Part shown: one piece after another, positions 37,364 to 46,869 of the stretch
How the letters are laid out: each line of letters starts with the position of its first letter
How positions within the stretch are numbered: the stretch's first letter is position 1
The notes under the pieces: generated by a model
Database searches by the model: none
The model's input: the letters and a program-made list of their open reading frames with translations, nothing else
What the model was told of the DNA's origin: nothing
Source: Rhizomicrobium sp.
Lineage (GTDB): Bacteria > Pseudomonadota > Alphaproteobacteria > Micropepsales > Micropepsaceae
DNA length: 64,000 nucleotides
Direction: 5' to 3'
NCBI GenBank assembly: GCA_037200985.1
Contig: JBBCGJ010000001.1
Location: forward strand, 186,001-250,000
Program-made: the position numbers and the translations under genes

Positions 37364-39340
37364 CTAAGCTGCCGTCTCGCCGAAGGCGATCATTGTCGTG
37401 ACGTCGGCTCCGCCGTGGAACATACCCTCGCCGATCAGTTGAAATGTCGGCTGTTTCCGGCCGAAGCTTTCCGAATACCAGCCTTCGATCGGGTCTTCGG
37501 CGCCTCTTGCGACGCGCCAATGCAATTGCGCCGGAAGCTCGACGGTTGCATGTCGGGCGCCGCCTTCCGCCATCCAATCCAGCAGCGCGGTGTTTTCGCG
37601 CAGCCGGCATTCGACGTGCGGTCCCAGAAGGAATGACAAGCGCCCGGGCGCATCGCCGCCCGAAATCGTATCGACGATGACAAGGCGCCGCGCGGTCCGG
37701 TCGAGACGGACGGTACGCCGATGAATCAGCGGCGCGTAACCGGAATGTTCGGCCGTCCAGGCCGCGACATTTCCTCCTTCGAGGCCGTCCAGAGCCAGCA
37801 GGCGGCTGACGGTGTGCTGGGACCACATAAAAGGTCCGCTCTGCGCCGCCTGATCCTTTCCGGCCAATGCGATCGTGTTGTGGGCCGCGGTCGAACGGAA
37901 GTAGCGCCGCCAGGGCGGGTCGGTGTGATAGCAATAGGTACCGGCGTCGGCGAATATCTCCACGCCGCCCGCGCGCAATTCGATGGACAGCGCATCGGCA
38001 TGGGCGTGTGCCGCGGTGGACAGGAAGCCATGCGGGCCGCTGTCGCAGCGGCACCATATCTCGTCGCTGCCGCTGCCGGTTCGCAGGATCGCCATGCCCG
38101 CGTCCTGCGCCAGCGCGGCGAGCGGGTTCGGTCGCGGCGCGGCAAGCTCGGGCGCGTGCGCCAGGGCCGCCATCAAGCCGGTACGGGCGTCTTTCGTGCC
38201 CGGCGTCGGCCACCAGCCGGCAGGCCCGAAAATCCTGGTGCCGGTATGCAACAGGGATGAGCCGTGATCGAAGTCCGGCGCGTCGACCAGCAGTCCGATT
38301 CCGTCGTCGGCGTCGCCCTGCCGCGGCGGATGATTGTGGGCGTCGACGATGGCGGCCAAGGCATCCATCATATTGCGCAAGCCCAGCCAGAAATTGTCGG
38401 TGAGCGGATGAGAGGCGGCCTGACACTCCAGCGCCGCGACAAGGCCGAGGTCCAGGACGAAGCCGTGATATTCGGTCGCCAGTTCGCGGTTCAGCCCTGA
38501 CGGAAAGGTCTGAAGCGCGAATTCGCGCTCGAGCAGCGCCGCCGACGTTCGCCGCCACGTCTCGGACCGGTCGAACAACGGAAAGGCGCACGCCGCGGCG
38601 AGCTGACCGGCGGCTTCCGCGAGGACATGGTTGTTGGCGGACGAATGCCCGCTGCGAAAGGCGTGAAGATATTGCTGATGACGGTAGAGCTGAATCTGAA
38701 AATCCGGATTGGCCTCGAACAACGCGGCCGCGTCCGGCCAGCCGTCCAGCAGCCGGCGGCACCACACCCACGCGATCAGCCGCAGGCCCAGCTCGATTCC
38801 GCTCAGCCAATGCGGGCCGGAGAGAAACGGATTGCGGCGCCACCAATCCTTCAGATCGGACGCCACGCGTTGCGCGAACCGATCGTCCTTCGTCAGGAAA
38901 TAGGCGGCGGCGAGAACGGTCAGATGCTGGTGGCGCGATGCCTCCCAGACATATTTGAGATTTCCCACCCGCGCGGGATCGCGGTGCGGATATTTGAACG
39001 CGAACAGCGCGTCGGGGGCGCGGATTTGCGTCGCCGGATCGAGAAACCAGTCCGGGGATCGAAAATCGTCGCGCGCGATCGCAAAAGCCTGCCAGCGGCC
39101 CTGCAGCAGCCCTTCGGCCGCTGCGATGAGCGCCGTCTTCGCGGCGGGATCGATGTCCGCCACCGCGCCGAGCGGATGCGGGAAGGCCTGGCGCGTCACC
39201 GGCTCGGGAAGCCGGTCGGGCTCGCCAGGCCGGACCCATTGCCGGGACCAAGCCGCCTTTAGAGCGGTATCGCGCGCCCTGCTGGCGACCTCTGCCGGCG
39301 ACATGCGGCCGAGGCGGCGGATATACCAGCCGAGCTGCAT
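37364..39340 (-). CDS. Heparinase II/III-like protein
   Basis: 658 residues. An N-terminal alpha-toroid half has SGIELGLRLIAW, SSANNHVLAEAAGQ and TEYHGFVLDL. The C-terminal beta-sandwich carries STAAHAHADALSIEL and GVEIFADAGTYCYH, the signature of heparinase II/III and alginate-lyase-like polysaccharide lyases. Asn-His, Tyr-His and His-Ala-His residues give the expected active site. No signal peptide is obvious. It is separated by 1 bp from the two-domain oxidoreductase upstream, a pairing common in polysaccharide loci. Its role may be to trim the polymer rather than degrade food. Confidence 0.85.
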   Translation of the reverse strand: MQLGWYIRRLGRMSPAEVASRARDTALKAAWSRQWVRPGEPDRLPEPVTRQAFPHPLGAVADIDPAAKTALIAAAEGLLQGRWQAFAIARDDFRSPDWFLDPATQIRAPDALFAFKYPHRDPARVGNLKYVWEASRHQHLTVLAAAYFLTKDDRFAQRVASDLKDWWRRNPFLSGPHWLSGIELGLRLIAWVWCRRLLDGWPDAAALFEANPDFQIQLYRHQQYLHAFRSGHSSANNHVLAEAAGQLAAACAFPLFDRSETWRRTSAALLEREFALQTFPSGLNRELATEYHGFVLDLGLVAALECQAASHPLTDNFWLGLRNMMDALAAIVDAHNHPPRQGDADDGIGLLVDAPDFDHGSSLLHTGTRIFGPAGWWPTPGTKDARTGLMAALAHAPELAAPRPNPLAALAQDAGMAILRTGSGSDEIWCRCDSGPHGFLSTAAHAHADALSIELRAGGVEIFADAGTYCYHTDPPWRRYFRSTAAHNTIALAGKDQAAQSGPFMWSQHTVSRLLALDGLEGGNVAAWTAEHSGYAPLIHRRTVRLDRTARRLVIVDTISGGDAPGRLSFLLGPHVECRLRENTALLDWMAEGGARHATVELPAQLHWRVARGAEDPIEGWYSESFGRKQPTFQLIGEGMFHGGADVTTMIAFGETAA

Positions 39341-39341
39341 C

Positions 39342-41486
39342 TTATTGGGCGGCGTCCGCGAGGGCGGGCGAGGGCTGTGTCGCCAGGGTGAAATGCGTGG
39401 TCGCGACCAAGCTCTCGAACGCGATCGGCATCGGGCCGCCGGACTTCACGGCCGCGACAAAGGCCTCGACTTCGTTCTTTTGCCCCTTGTCGATCGCCCC
39501 GGCCTTGCCGCGCACGATCTTGCCGCCCTTCCACACCGAAAAGGATTCGAAATTGTGCAGCACCGCGTTGCGCGACTCTCCGGAAACCTCGATCAGTTCC
39601 TTCGGATAGTTCGAGGCGCCTCCGGTCAGGTAGGAAATGACGGCGACCGAATGATCCGGATAGGTGTACGTCGCGACGACGTCGTCGGGATCGCCGATGC
39701 CTGCGTAGTTCGTGACCGAAACCGGATCGGCGCCCATCCACCACGACAGCGTGTCGACGAAATGGCCGCCTTCGCCGGCGAAGCGCGAGCCTTCGCCCAT
39801 CCGGTCGAGGTACCACGAGCCTTTTTCGAGCGCGCCCGCGTTGATGCGGTAGTTCACGACATGCGGTCCGCCGCGCGGGCCCCATGCGGCTTTCATCTCG
39901 TTGAGCAGGGGCGCAAAGCGGCGGTTGAAGCCGACCATGAGACGGGAGTTTCCGCTCTCGCGAGCCGCGGCCTGGACCGTCTCGATGCCGACAGCATCGA
40001 GCGCCAGCGGCTTCTCGACGAACACCGCCTTGTTGGCTCGGAGCGCCAGAGCCGCGAGTTCGGCGTGGCTGCTGTGGCGGGTGCCGATCACGACCGCATC
40101 GACGTCGGGATTGTCCAACACCGAACGCGCGTCGGTGGAGACGGACCGGAAGCCGAATTTGCGTTGGGCCTGGGCCGCCGACAGGCCGGTGTTGGTGACA
40201 ACCTCCACAAGCTCGACGTCGGCGTTGCGGACAAGGTGCGGCATGAGCATCGAGGAGGTGTAGTTCCCGCACCCGATGACCGCGAGCCGCACTTTCGACT
40301 TCGCCGCCGCCACCTGGGTCGGCGTGGTTCGGATCGTGCGCGTGACCGCCGTGCCATCGCGATAGCGGAAGACGAAGCCGGTGCCCGCAAGCTCTCCCTT
40401 CCGCAAGGACTCGTAGGTCCCGAGCGCGTCCTCGAAGGCGATCTCGGCGGAGATCAGCGGCGCCAGATCGAGCTTGCCTTGTCCGATCATGTCGACCACG
40501 CACGCCATGTTGCGACGTTCGGTCCAGCGCACATAGCCGATCGGATAGTCGATGCCGTATTCTTCGTAGAGCGGATCGTACCGCCCCGGTCCGTAGGAAC
40601 GCGAAAAGCGGACGTCGAGTTCCTTCTCGTAATAGGCGTTCCACGGCAGGTCGAGCTTGGTCTTGCCTACGTCCACCACGCGCGCGCGGTCGCGCGCCAG
40701 ATCCGCGGCCATCTCGACCGGTTCGTTGGACTGGGTGCTGCTCGCCAGAAAGATGCAGTCGGCGCCGGCGCCCGCCGTGAGATCGCGCAGGGCCGACCGC
40801 AGGCGGACCATGTCCGCGCCGGCGGGCGTGGCGCCGCACGCCGCACCCATTTGCTCGGCCAGGCGGCACCTGGATTCGGATATATCCACTCCGACGACGT
40901 TGACGCCCGCCGCGCGCAGCAATCCGACGATGATCTGGCCCAGCAGGCCCAGACCGATCACGCAGGCCGTCTCGCCCAGATGGATTTCGGACTGGCGCAC
41001 CGCCTGCAACGCGATGGCTCCCACCGTGGCGAACGCCGCCTGCTGCATGGGGACGGTTGGCGGCACGAGGACGCAGAGATTTTCGGGAACCCAATTGAAT
41101 TCGGCGTGCAAGGCATATTTGTTGCCCGCGCAGGCGACGCGGTCGCCGACCTTGAAGCTGCTGACGCCCTCGCCGACTTCGATGACCTCGCCGGCCACCG
41201 AATAGCCCAGCGGCGTCAGCGAATCGAGCCGGTTCATCACCTTCTGATAGGTCGCGACCAGGCCCTGCTGCTGCACCGTCCGCAGGACTTTTTGAACCTG
41301 GTCGGGGCGGGCTCGTGCTTTGCCGACGAGAGACAGGCGGCTCTCCTTAACCTTCATGATCTCGGTGCCCGTCGAGATCACCGAGTAGGCGCTGCGGATA
41401 AGAACGCCGCCCGGCTGGCACGCCGGAACCGGCACTTCGAGAAGCGACAGTTCGCCGGATTTGTAGTTTTGCGCCAGTTGCTTCAT
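39342..41486 (-). CDS. Two-domain oxidoreductase: zinc-alcohol-dehydrogenase-like plus Gfo/Idh/MocA
   Basis: 714 residues. The N-terminal half is a medium-chain dehydrogenase (VISTGTEIMKVKE, GYSVAGEVIEVGEGV, CVIGLGLLGQIIVGLLRAAG). The C-terminal half, from about residue 370, is a Gfo/Idh/MocA sugar dehydrogenase (LAVIGCGNYTSSMLMPHL, VFVEKPLALD, GFNRRFAPLL). The fusion is a known domain arrangement in polysaccharide loci and is not a frameshift product. It probably oxidises/reduces a sugar or nucleotide sugar with two NAD(P) sites. Co-transcribed with the heparinase-like gene. Confidence 0.85.
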   Translation of the reverse strand: MKQLAQNYKSGELSLLEVPVPACQPGGVLIRSAYSVISTGTEIMKVKESRLSLVGKARARPDQVQKVLRTVQQQGLVATYQKVMNRLDSLTPLGYSVAGEVIEVGEGVSSFKVGDRVACAGNKYALHAEFNWVPENLCVLVPPTVPMQQAAFATVGAIALQAVRQSEIHLGETACVIGLGLLGQIIVGLLRAAGVNVVGVDISESRCRLAEQMGAACGATPAGADMVRLRSALRDLTAGAGADCIFLASSTQSNEPVEMAADLARDRARVVDVGKTKLDLPWNAYYEKELDVRFSRSYGPGRYDPLYEEYGIDYPIGYVRWTERRNMACVVDMIGQGKLDLAPLISAEIAFEDALGTYESLRKGELAGTGFVFRYRDGTAVTRTIRTTPTQVAAAKSKVRLAVIGCGNYTSSMLMPHLVRNADVELVEVVTNTGLSAAQAQRKFGFRSVSTDARSVLDNPDVDAVVIGTRHSSHAELAALALRANKAVFVEKPLALDAVGIETVQAAARESGNSRLMVGFNRRFAPLLNEMKAAWGPRGGPHVVNYRINAGALEKGSWYLDRMGEGSRFAGEGGHFVDTLSWWMGADPVSVTNYAGIGDPDDVVATYTYPDHSVAVISYLTGGASNYPKELIEVSGESRNAVLHNFESFSVWKGGKIVRGKAGAIDKGQKNEVEAFVAAVKSGGPMPIAFESLVATTHFTLATQPSPALADAAQ

Positions 41487-41819
41487 CGGAAATTCGCGTT
41501 CTCGATTGCCCGAACCCGTACTACCCGGAAAGTCGCGGAGGAAACAATAGGCCCATCGACCGCAAGCGGACGGCTCGACAACAGTGTCGGCGACGATCGA
41601 ATTCTTGAGAAAAGTTGACGAGAAAGGAGCGGTCTGCTCAATTGCCGACGTGTCGTTGGTTCATCGGCGAACATGAAATCCGGCGGGCCTTGGCAGGGGA
41701 AGGTGGTCGGCCTCGGATTGATCTGGCTGTCCAGCCCTGTTAGCTCACCGTGCTAGTACTCCCACAAAGTCGGGAGAACCGCCGTTGGCCGTGATACACG
41801 CGAAAGTCCAGTGCCAGAG
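41487..41819. other. Divergent intergenic region, no gene seen
   Basis: 333 bp between the two-domain oxidoreductase (minus) and the Wzz-like gene (plus). It should hold promoters for both. TTGACG at about 41615 and TAGTAC at about 41754 are isolated promoter-like words without a matching partner at normal spacing. Confidence 0.5.
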
Positions 41820-42857
41820 ATGGTAGACGCTCCCCACGACGCATCGGTCGAGTCCGGTACACCGCGCCAGACCGTGCGCATGCTCCAGGCAAATCCGTTT
41901 CAGAACCGCGAACTGAACAGGGAGGTCAAGCCGGCCGGTCGGTCGCCGTTGACGGGCCATATCCTGGAGGCGTTGAACCTCGTCGTCGTCTGGAAGGGAT
42001 GGTTGGCGCTCGCGCTGCTGGTTGGCCTCGGGCTTGGGATTTTATACCTAAACGTCACGCCGCACACCTACCGGGCAAACATGGTGTTCGGTCCGGAGAC
42101 CAACGACACCAATTCGCTGCTGCAGGCCATGAGCGGCTCTCCTCTCGCCGCTCTGGCGCGGGGTCCTCTCGGAATGGGCGGCCAGACCACGCCCTTCACG
42201 GCCTTTCGCCAAGCATTGATTTCGCCCGAGGTTGGCCAAGCGCTCCTAAACGATCCCGAAATCGCGGGTGAGATTTTCAACGCGGGCTGGTCGCCGACCG
42301 AGCGCAAATGGCATCAATCGCAAGGCCTGTCGACCACCGTCATCAACGGACTGCGCGGTGCGTTGGGGCGCGATCCGTGGGCTCCGCCCTCGGCGGAGAC
42401 GATGATGACCTACATCGCGCAAAATGTGACCGTTTCGGAGATCGAAGAGACCCAACTCTATACGATGAGCTACGCGTCGGGCTCTCCCGAATTCGCGAAG
42501 AAGTTTCTTTATGCGTTGTATCGAGCGACCGACGGGACCATCAAGCATCGGGACCTCGACAAGGCCAATGCCTATATCAGTTATCTGGAAAATCAGATCC
42601 AGACCGTAACCAATACCGAGCAGCGCATGGGTCTCATCACGCTTCTGTCCGAGCAGGAAAAGAACCTGATGATGACGAGCGTCAATGTGCCTTATGCGGC
42701 CAAGATCATCAGCGAGCCGTCCGTTCAGACTTCGCCCGTTTCTCCGAGCATCATGACGGGGCTGCTCCAGATTCCCCTTGTCGTCGTGCTTCTGACGTTC
42801 GCCGGCTTGTACGTTTTCCGGATCTATCTGCCGCGAATGCGGCGCGGCGGGACATAA
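41820..42857 (+). CDS. Wzz-type polysaccharide chain-length protein
   Basis: 345 residues. One helix near residues 58-78 (LALALLVGLGLGILYL), a large periplasmic region ending in a coiled segment (YISYLENQIQTVTNTEQRMG), a Pro-rich stretch (EPSVQTSPVSPS) and a second helix near the C-terminus. This is the polysaccharide co-polymerase layout that sets chain length. No tyrosine-kinase domain is attached and none is nearby. A GTG three codons upstream (41811) is an alternative start. It faces the heptose-phosphatase gene convergently. Confidence 0.85.
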   Translation: MVDAPHDASVESGTPRQTVRMLQANPFQNRELNREVKPAGRSPLTGHILEALNLVVVWKGWLALALLVGLGLGILYLNVTPHTYRANMVFGPETNDTNSLLQAMSGSPLAALARGPLGMGGQTTPFTAFRQALISPEVGQALLNDPEIAGEIFNAGWSPTERKWHQSQGLSTTVINGLRGALGRDPWAPPSAETMMTYIAQNVTVSEIEETQLYTMSYASGSPEFAKKFLYALYRATDGTIKHRDLDKANAYISYLENQIQTVTNTEQRMGLITLLSEQEKNLMMTSVNVPYAAKIISEPSVQTSPVSPSIMTGLLQIPLVVVLLTFAGLYVFRIYLPRMRRGGT

Positions 42858-42910
42858 ACCGTCCGCGCCGTCCGACGGCACCGCCCTATCCCGATGGACG
42901 ATCGAATCCG

Positions 42911-43522
42911 TTACGAGTTGCGCCCGGCGGCGCGAATGCGCATGACGATCCGCGCGGCGCCGCGAAAATCATCGGCGCGAAAATCCGGCGTCGCGGTGCC
43001 GGCCTTTCCGTCCGGCTCGGAAGATTTCACCTGGATCGTGCGCACGCCGGCGTGCTGACCACTTTCGATGTCGGTGTCCCGATCCCCGATCATCCAGCAT
43101 TCCGCCTTGGACAGCCCGTGTTCGCGGATCGCGGTTTCGATCAAGTAGGGGCTCGGCTTGCGCCTGTGGGCGTCTCCGGCAAGCGCCGGCACCACGCCTT
43201 TGGGATGCGAATAGGCGTAGAACGACCCATCCAATTCTACCCCGGCCGCCGCGAGCTGGCGCAGGAATTCGTCGTGCACGGCCTCAAGATCTGCAATCGT
43301 GCACTTGCCCAAAGCGGCGCTCGGTTGGTTGGAAACCACGAAAAGTCTGTACCCGTCAGCCGCCAGCGCGGCGAGGCCGTCCGCCGCACCCGCGCACAGG
43401 CGCAGGTCGGACGGATGAACGGGGGACTCCCATTGATCCGTCGAAGGATTGAACCAGTTGTGATTGAGGACGCCGTCGCGGTCGACGAATACGGCTCGGG
43501 ACGCTACTTCGTCGCTTCCCAT
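42911..43522 (-). CDS. gmhB: HAD-family phosphatase, GmhB-like (heptose bisphosphate phosphatase)
   Basis: 203 residues. HAD motif I is FVDRDGVLNHN (nucleophile Asp14), motif II is VVSNQ, Lys is in RRKPSPYLI and motif III is MIGDRDTDIESGQHAG. This subgroup removes the 7-phosphate of D-glycero-D-manno-heptose 1,7-bisphosphate (histidinol-phosphatase-like relatives exist). The ATG at 43522 lies inside the end of the SIS gene, a 19-bp overlap, so the two are coupled. The zinc-loop cysteines of E. coli GmhB are not obvious. Next to a GmhA-like isomerase, the heptose role is well supported. Confidence 0.82.
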   Translation of the reverse strand: MGSDEVASRAVFVDRDGVLNHNWFNPSTDQWESPVHPSDLRLCAGAADGLAALAADGYRLFVVSNQPSAALGKCTIADLEAVHDEFLRQLAAAGVELDGSFYAYSHPKGVVPALAGDAHRRKPSPYLIETAIREHGLSKAECWMIGDRDTDIESGQHAGVRTIQVKSSEPDGKAGTATPDFRADDFRGAARIVMRIRAAGRNS

Positions 43523-44157
43523 TTCATCTCGTTCTGCTTGAGCCCGGGATGAGAGACGATGAGGTGCCAGACCACGGCCTGGAAGGCCTCGGTGTGCGGC
43601 GTCACCGTATCCGAGCTCATCGTCGGAATCACTACGCAGGCGTCGGCGACCTTCTTCGTGTAGCCGCCGTCGCGGCCGACGACGCCGATGACCCGCGCGC
43701 ACTTTTCCTTCGCGAGCTGGAGGGCGTTGACGATGTTCGCGCTGATGTTCTTCTCGAGATTTCCGCCGCCGACCGAGAAGACGAATACCGTATCGTCCTT
43801 GTCGATCTTGCTCACGCGCAGAAACGCGGCAAAGACCGTCTCCCATCCGTCGTCATTGGTTCGTGCGGTCAACTCCGACACGTTGTCCGTGGGAGCATAC
43901 GATTCGATACCGGCAATCTTCCGGAAGTCGTTAACGGCATGCGCGCAATTTCCCGCGCCGCCACCGACGCCGAGGAAGAATATTCTGCCGCCTGTGTTGC
44001 GGGTGTCGGCGAGGATATCGACCATGCGGTCGATCTGTTCCTGGTCGATCTCGCCGCAAATCTTCGCGGCTTCGATCATGTAACGTGCCGTATAGGCCGT
44101 GGAACTCATTGCATCCCCATAGCGCGCGAGCAAAGTCCGATGCACATATTTAGACAT
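43504..44157 (-). CDS. SIS-domain sugar isomerase, GmhA-like (sedoheptulose-7-phosphate isomerase)
   Basis: 217 residues with a SIS fold. GRIFFLGVGGGAGNCAHAVND is the phosphosugar loop (quoted in part as FLGVGGGAGNCAHA); then ELTARTNDDGWETVFAAFL and VFVFSVGGGNLEKNIS. The arrangement matches GmhA, which converts sedoheptulose 7-phosphate to D-glycero-D-manno-heptose 7-phosphate. GmhA usually has STSGNS where this has SVGGGN, so it is a divergent member. A second Met at 44109 is an alternative start. It lies in an operon with GmhB and the upstream methyltransferase. Confidence 0.78.
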   Translation of the reverse strand: MSKYVHRTLLARYGDAMSSTAYTARYMIEAAKICGEIDQEQIDRMVDILADTRNTGGRIFFLGVGGGAGNCAHAVNDFRKIAGIESYAPTDNVSELTARTNDDGWETVFAAFLRVSKIDKDDTVFVFSVGGGNLEKNISANIVNALQLAKEKCARVIGVVGRDGGYTKKVADACVVIPTMSSDTVTPHTEAFQAVVWHLIVSHPGLKQNEMKWEATK

Positions 44158-44212
44158 GCCGACAACACCAGGGCAAGGGTAGTGGCAAGCCCAGACGCCG
44201 CAGTCGCGAGGC

Positions 44213-45097
44213 TCAGAGGCGGCGCAATTCCGCTTCCTTCTTCGCGCCTTCGGTCGTGCGTGCGGGATGATCCAGCACATGCATCGCGTACATCTGCCTG
44301 ATCCAGACGGCGTTCTTGATGATGCGTTTTTCGCGTAAAAAGGTGTACAGCGAGATCTTGCGCATCGGCCACCGGTCGTTGAATTCGCGGATGACGAGCC
44401 GCTCGCCCGCCCATTCATTGTGCGCATCCAGGAAAACGTCGTCGAAATATAGCGGCGTGACCGGCAGGTAGTTCGCGCTCTGTTTTTCCAGAAGCTCCAT
44501 GCAGGCCACTGCGGAGGAGTAGTAGTCGACGTCGATCGAGACGAATCCGATCACCCCTTCATAGGTCGCGGTGAATTGCGGCACCGTCTCGGAGACGTTT
44601 CCGAGGATCAGCTGCGTATGCGCGGGCAGGCGCTTGCGGAGGCCTTCCTGATCCATCGGGTAGTCGCCGGTCGAGTAATATTCGGGATGATCGCGGTAAT
44701 CGACCGGCGGCGGCATGCCGCCTCCGGTATCGAAGCCGAAGACATCGATTCGCACGCCGGTATCCTTCGCGACCGCGGCCGCGATACGGCTCATCGACAG
44801 CAAGCCGTTGCCGGACGCCACGCCGAATTCGACGACGCCGATCCGCGGTATGCCGAGCTGCTTGGCCATGTCCGCCGCCGCCAGTATGCCGAACGCATAG
44901 GGGCGCTGCTCGAACATATCGAACGCGATCTTCGTGCGGGGGCTGCCGAACACAAGCGCGCCGAAGGCCAGAAGGTTGATCAGAAAGGGCTCGTTGAGAC
45001 GGTCGGATAGATGCTTGTACCAGAAATGACCTGAAAGAAGTTTGGAAAACCGCGACACGCCCGTCCCCGCTGAAACAAATTGCGGGGGGATTATCAA
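44213..45097 (-). CDS. Class I SAM-dependent methyltransferase-like protein
   Basis: 294 residues. A Rossmann methyltransferase core: IGVVEFGVASGNGLLSMS as the AdoMet loop, VFGFDTGGGMP as the acidic strand-2 end and GFVSIDVDYYSSAVACMELL later. The layout resembles TylF/sugar O-methyltransferase-like proteins whose second Asp pair binds metal. First gene of a minus-strand operon with the GmhA- and GmhB-like genes, so it may methylate a heptose or heptose-containing glycan; that is inference. Confidence 0.68.
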   Translation of the reverse strand: MIIPPQFVSAGTGVSRFSKLLSGHFWYKHLSDRLNEPFLINLLAFGALVFGSPRTKIAFDMFEQRPYAFGILAAADMAKQLGIPRIGVVEFGVASGNGLLSMSRIAAAVAKDTGVRIDVFGFDTGGGMPPPVDYRDHPEYYSTGDYPMDQEGLRKRLPAHTQLILGNVSETVPQFTATYEGVIGFVSIDVDYYSSAVACMELLEKQSANYLPVTPLYFDDVFLDAHNEWAGERLVIREFNDRWPMRKISLYTFLREKRIIKNAVWIRQMYAMHVLDHPARTTEGAKKEAELRRL

Positions 45098-45272
45098 GAT
45101 TATCCTACAACTTACCAGCCCTCAGAGCCGGGAGCCAGCGGAGCGAGCCGAGCGGCAGATCGTACGATGGAGGAACGGCAAGGGCGGGCGTAACGACGAT
45201 TTCCAAAGCGGATGACATGGCATAGTCTCGGCGTGAACGGTATGGAAAGCCGAGAAGCTTGCGGAATCACGG

Positions 45273-46352
45273 ATGTCGACGTTTCGACAGTTGAACTCGG
45301 TTCAGTACCTGCGGGCCATCGCCGCGTTCGGCGTACTGGCCTATCATGCCTCGATATCGTTGCTCGACACGGTCGCGCGGATTCCGCTCTGGATCGGCTT
45401 GGGCGGCGTTGACCTGTTCTTTGTCATAAGCGGCTTCATCATGGCCTGGACGACATATGACGAGCCGCTGCCGCCGCAAGAGTTTTTTCGACGGCGCTTG
45501 ATCCGTGTCGTTCCGCTCTACTTCATTTTGACGACCGTCTTTTTCGCGATGGTGCGCGTTTTCCCGTCTCGAAGCACGTCGGCAAGCGTGGTCGCTTATG
45601 CTCAATCCATACTATTCATCCCGTTTTATAACGACAAAGTGCATCTGGTATCGCCCGTGCTCGGGCAAGGGTGGACACTCAATTTTGAGATGTTCTTCTA
45701 CGTCATATTCGCCGTCGCGCTTGCGCTTCCGCGTCGCGTGCGCCTCATCGCCGTTGTCCTATGCCTTGGGACTTGCGCGCTCGCCGGAGCGGTTTTCCAC
45801 TTCACCAACGCGGTCGCCGTGACATATACGAGCCCACTGCTGCTCGAATTTTGCTTTGGTATTGGTATCGCATCGGTCGCACTAAGGTTCAGGGACGGCC
45901 GCTTACCTCACCTTCCGGCAATGCTGGTCGCCGCGTGGGTCGTCGTCTTGTCGCTCGCAGCCTCTATGTACTGGTTCACGGGCAGCATGGTCGACCACCG
46001 GGTCATTGAGATCGGACTGCCGAGCGCCATGCTCCTTCTGACGGCGGTATGGGCGGAGATGTCCGGCGTCCAGTTCAAATCCCCAACCATCCTTTTACTC
46101 GGTGCCGCGTCCTACAGCCTGTATCTGATGGACGGGTTCACGTTGGCCTTCATGCGCCGGGCATGGACTCATACTTTTGAGATCCAATCCTTATTATCCC
46201 ACGCCGGATTCATCTGTGTGTCGCTGGCACTGGGCGGTATCGTGGGAATTGCGATCCACAAAGGCGTGGAACGGCCAATAACGAAATTATTCTCGCGGAA
46301 GCGGCACCATTCGCAGCCGTCAAATGAAGTGCTGAATAAATTGGCGCTCTGA
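45273..46352 (+). CDS. Membrane acyltransferase, acyltransferase-3 (ExoZ-like)
   Basis: 359 residues, about ten hydrophobic segments. Family motifs: QYLRAIAAFGVLAYHASI (His), GGVDLFFVISGFIM and RRRLIRVVPLYFI. GWTLNFEMFFYVIF completes the pattern seen in ExoZ-type enzymes, which acetylate exopolysaccharide. Start ATG at 45273. Divergent from the methyltransferase/heptose operon, followed by a long non-coding stretch. Confidence 0.87.
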   Translation: MSTFRQLNSVQYLRAIAAFGVLAYHASISLLDTVARIPLWIGLGGVDLFFVISGFIMAWTTYDEPLPPQEFFRRRLIRVVPLYFILTTVFFAMVRVFPSRSTSASVVAYAQSILFIPFYNDKVHLVSPVLGQGWTLNFEMFFYVIFAVALALPRRVRLIAVVLCLGTCALAGAVFHFTNAVAVTYTSPLLLEFCFGIGIASVALRFRDGRLPHLPAMLVAAWVVVLSLAASMYWFTGSMVDHRVIEIGLPSAMLLLTAVWAEMSGVQFKSPTILLLGAASYSLYLMDGFTLAFMRRAWTHTFEIQSLLSHAGFICVSLALGGIVGIAIHKGVERPITKLFSRKRHHSQPSNEVLNKLAL

Positions 46353-46869
46353 TGGATCAGTCTGCAACGATTGCTGCGCGACCGCAAGGATGCGCCTGTC
46401 CATCTGTTTTTGATCCGAAAGTCTCGCAGGCAGGTTCAAAAGCTCTGGTCGCAACCGTTTGCTGAGACACAAACGATCGCTGTTCCCGGCTTGTAGCCTC
46501 AGCAAGCTCTCCTCGCCGCCAACGGCTTGACGATCAAAAATGCCAACGCTAGCCTAATGCGCGTCGCGACGATGGCCGCCATGGCGCAGCGCCCTCTTCG
46601 CTTTGACGCTATGACCGACAAACCCAGCCCGATCGTACTCCACATGACATCGCCGAGCAGGCAATCGCACATCACCAGGCGACAATTCGGCGTAACTCAA
46701 GGGCCGGTTGCCTGATGGCCTGGAGACCTGATGCAAGAGCCGCGCAAATTCCATTCGGCCGTCCGGGCTATGTGCGGCATTCCGATCGGCAGAACAGCGG
46801 CGGCAACGCCTAACCCCACAACAACCCGCGCAATCGATTTTATCCCGCGCGCACGAGAGGATGACTGGA
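46353..46869. other. 500-bp region without a clear gene
   Basis: Several short frames cross this stretch but none shows a domain. A 62-residue frame at 46527-46715 has no ribosome site. Composition is somewhat less GC-rich than the neighbouring genes. It leads into the tail-fibre-like gene and holds the promoter candidate at 46527-46555. Confidence 0.45.
46527..46555 (+). promoter_or_regulatory. Promoter candidate for the tail-fibre-like gene
   Basis: TTGACG (46527-46532), 17 bp, TAGCCT (46550-46555). Good -35 and spacing, moderate -10. If used, the leader to the ATG at 46870 would be about 310 bases, long enough for a structured 5' region. Confidence 0.3.

Noticed and set aside
39259-41094. 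611-codon minus-strand frame overlapping the two-domain oxidoreductase
   Set aside because: Same strand but different frame; Arg-rich with no motifs, whereas the 714-residue product has two clear NAD domains.
46527-46715. 62-codon plus-strand frame before the tail-fibre-like gene
   Set aside because: No ribosome site and no conserved pattern; more likely leader sequence.
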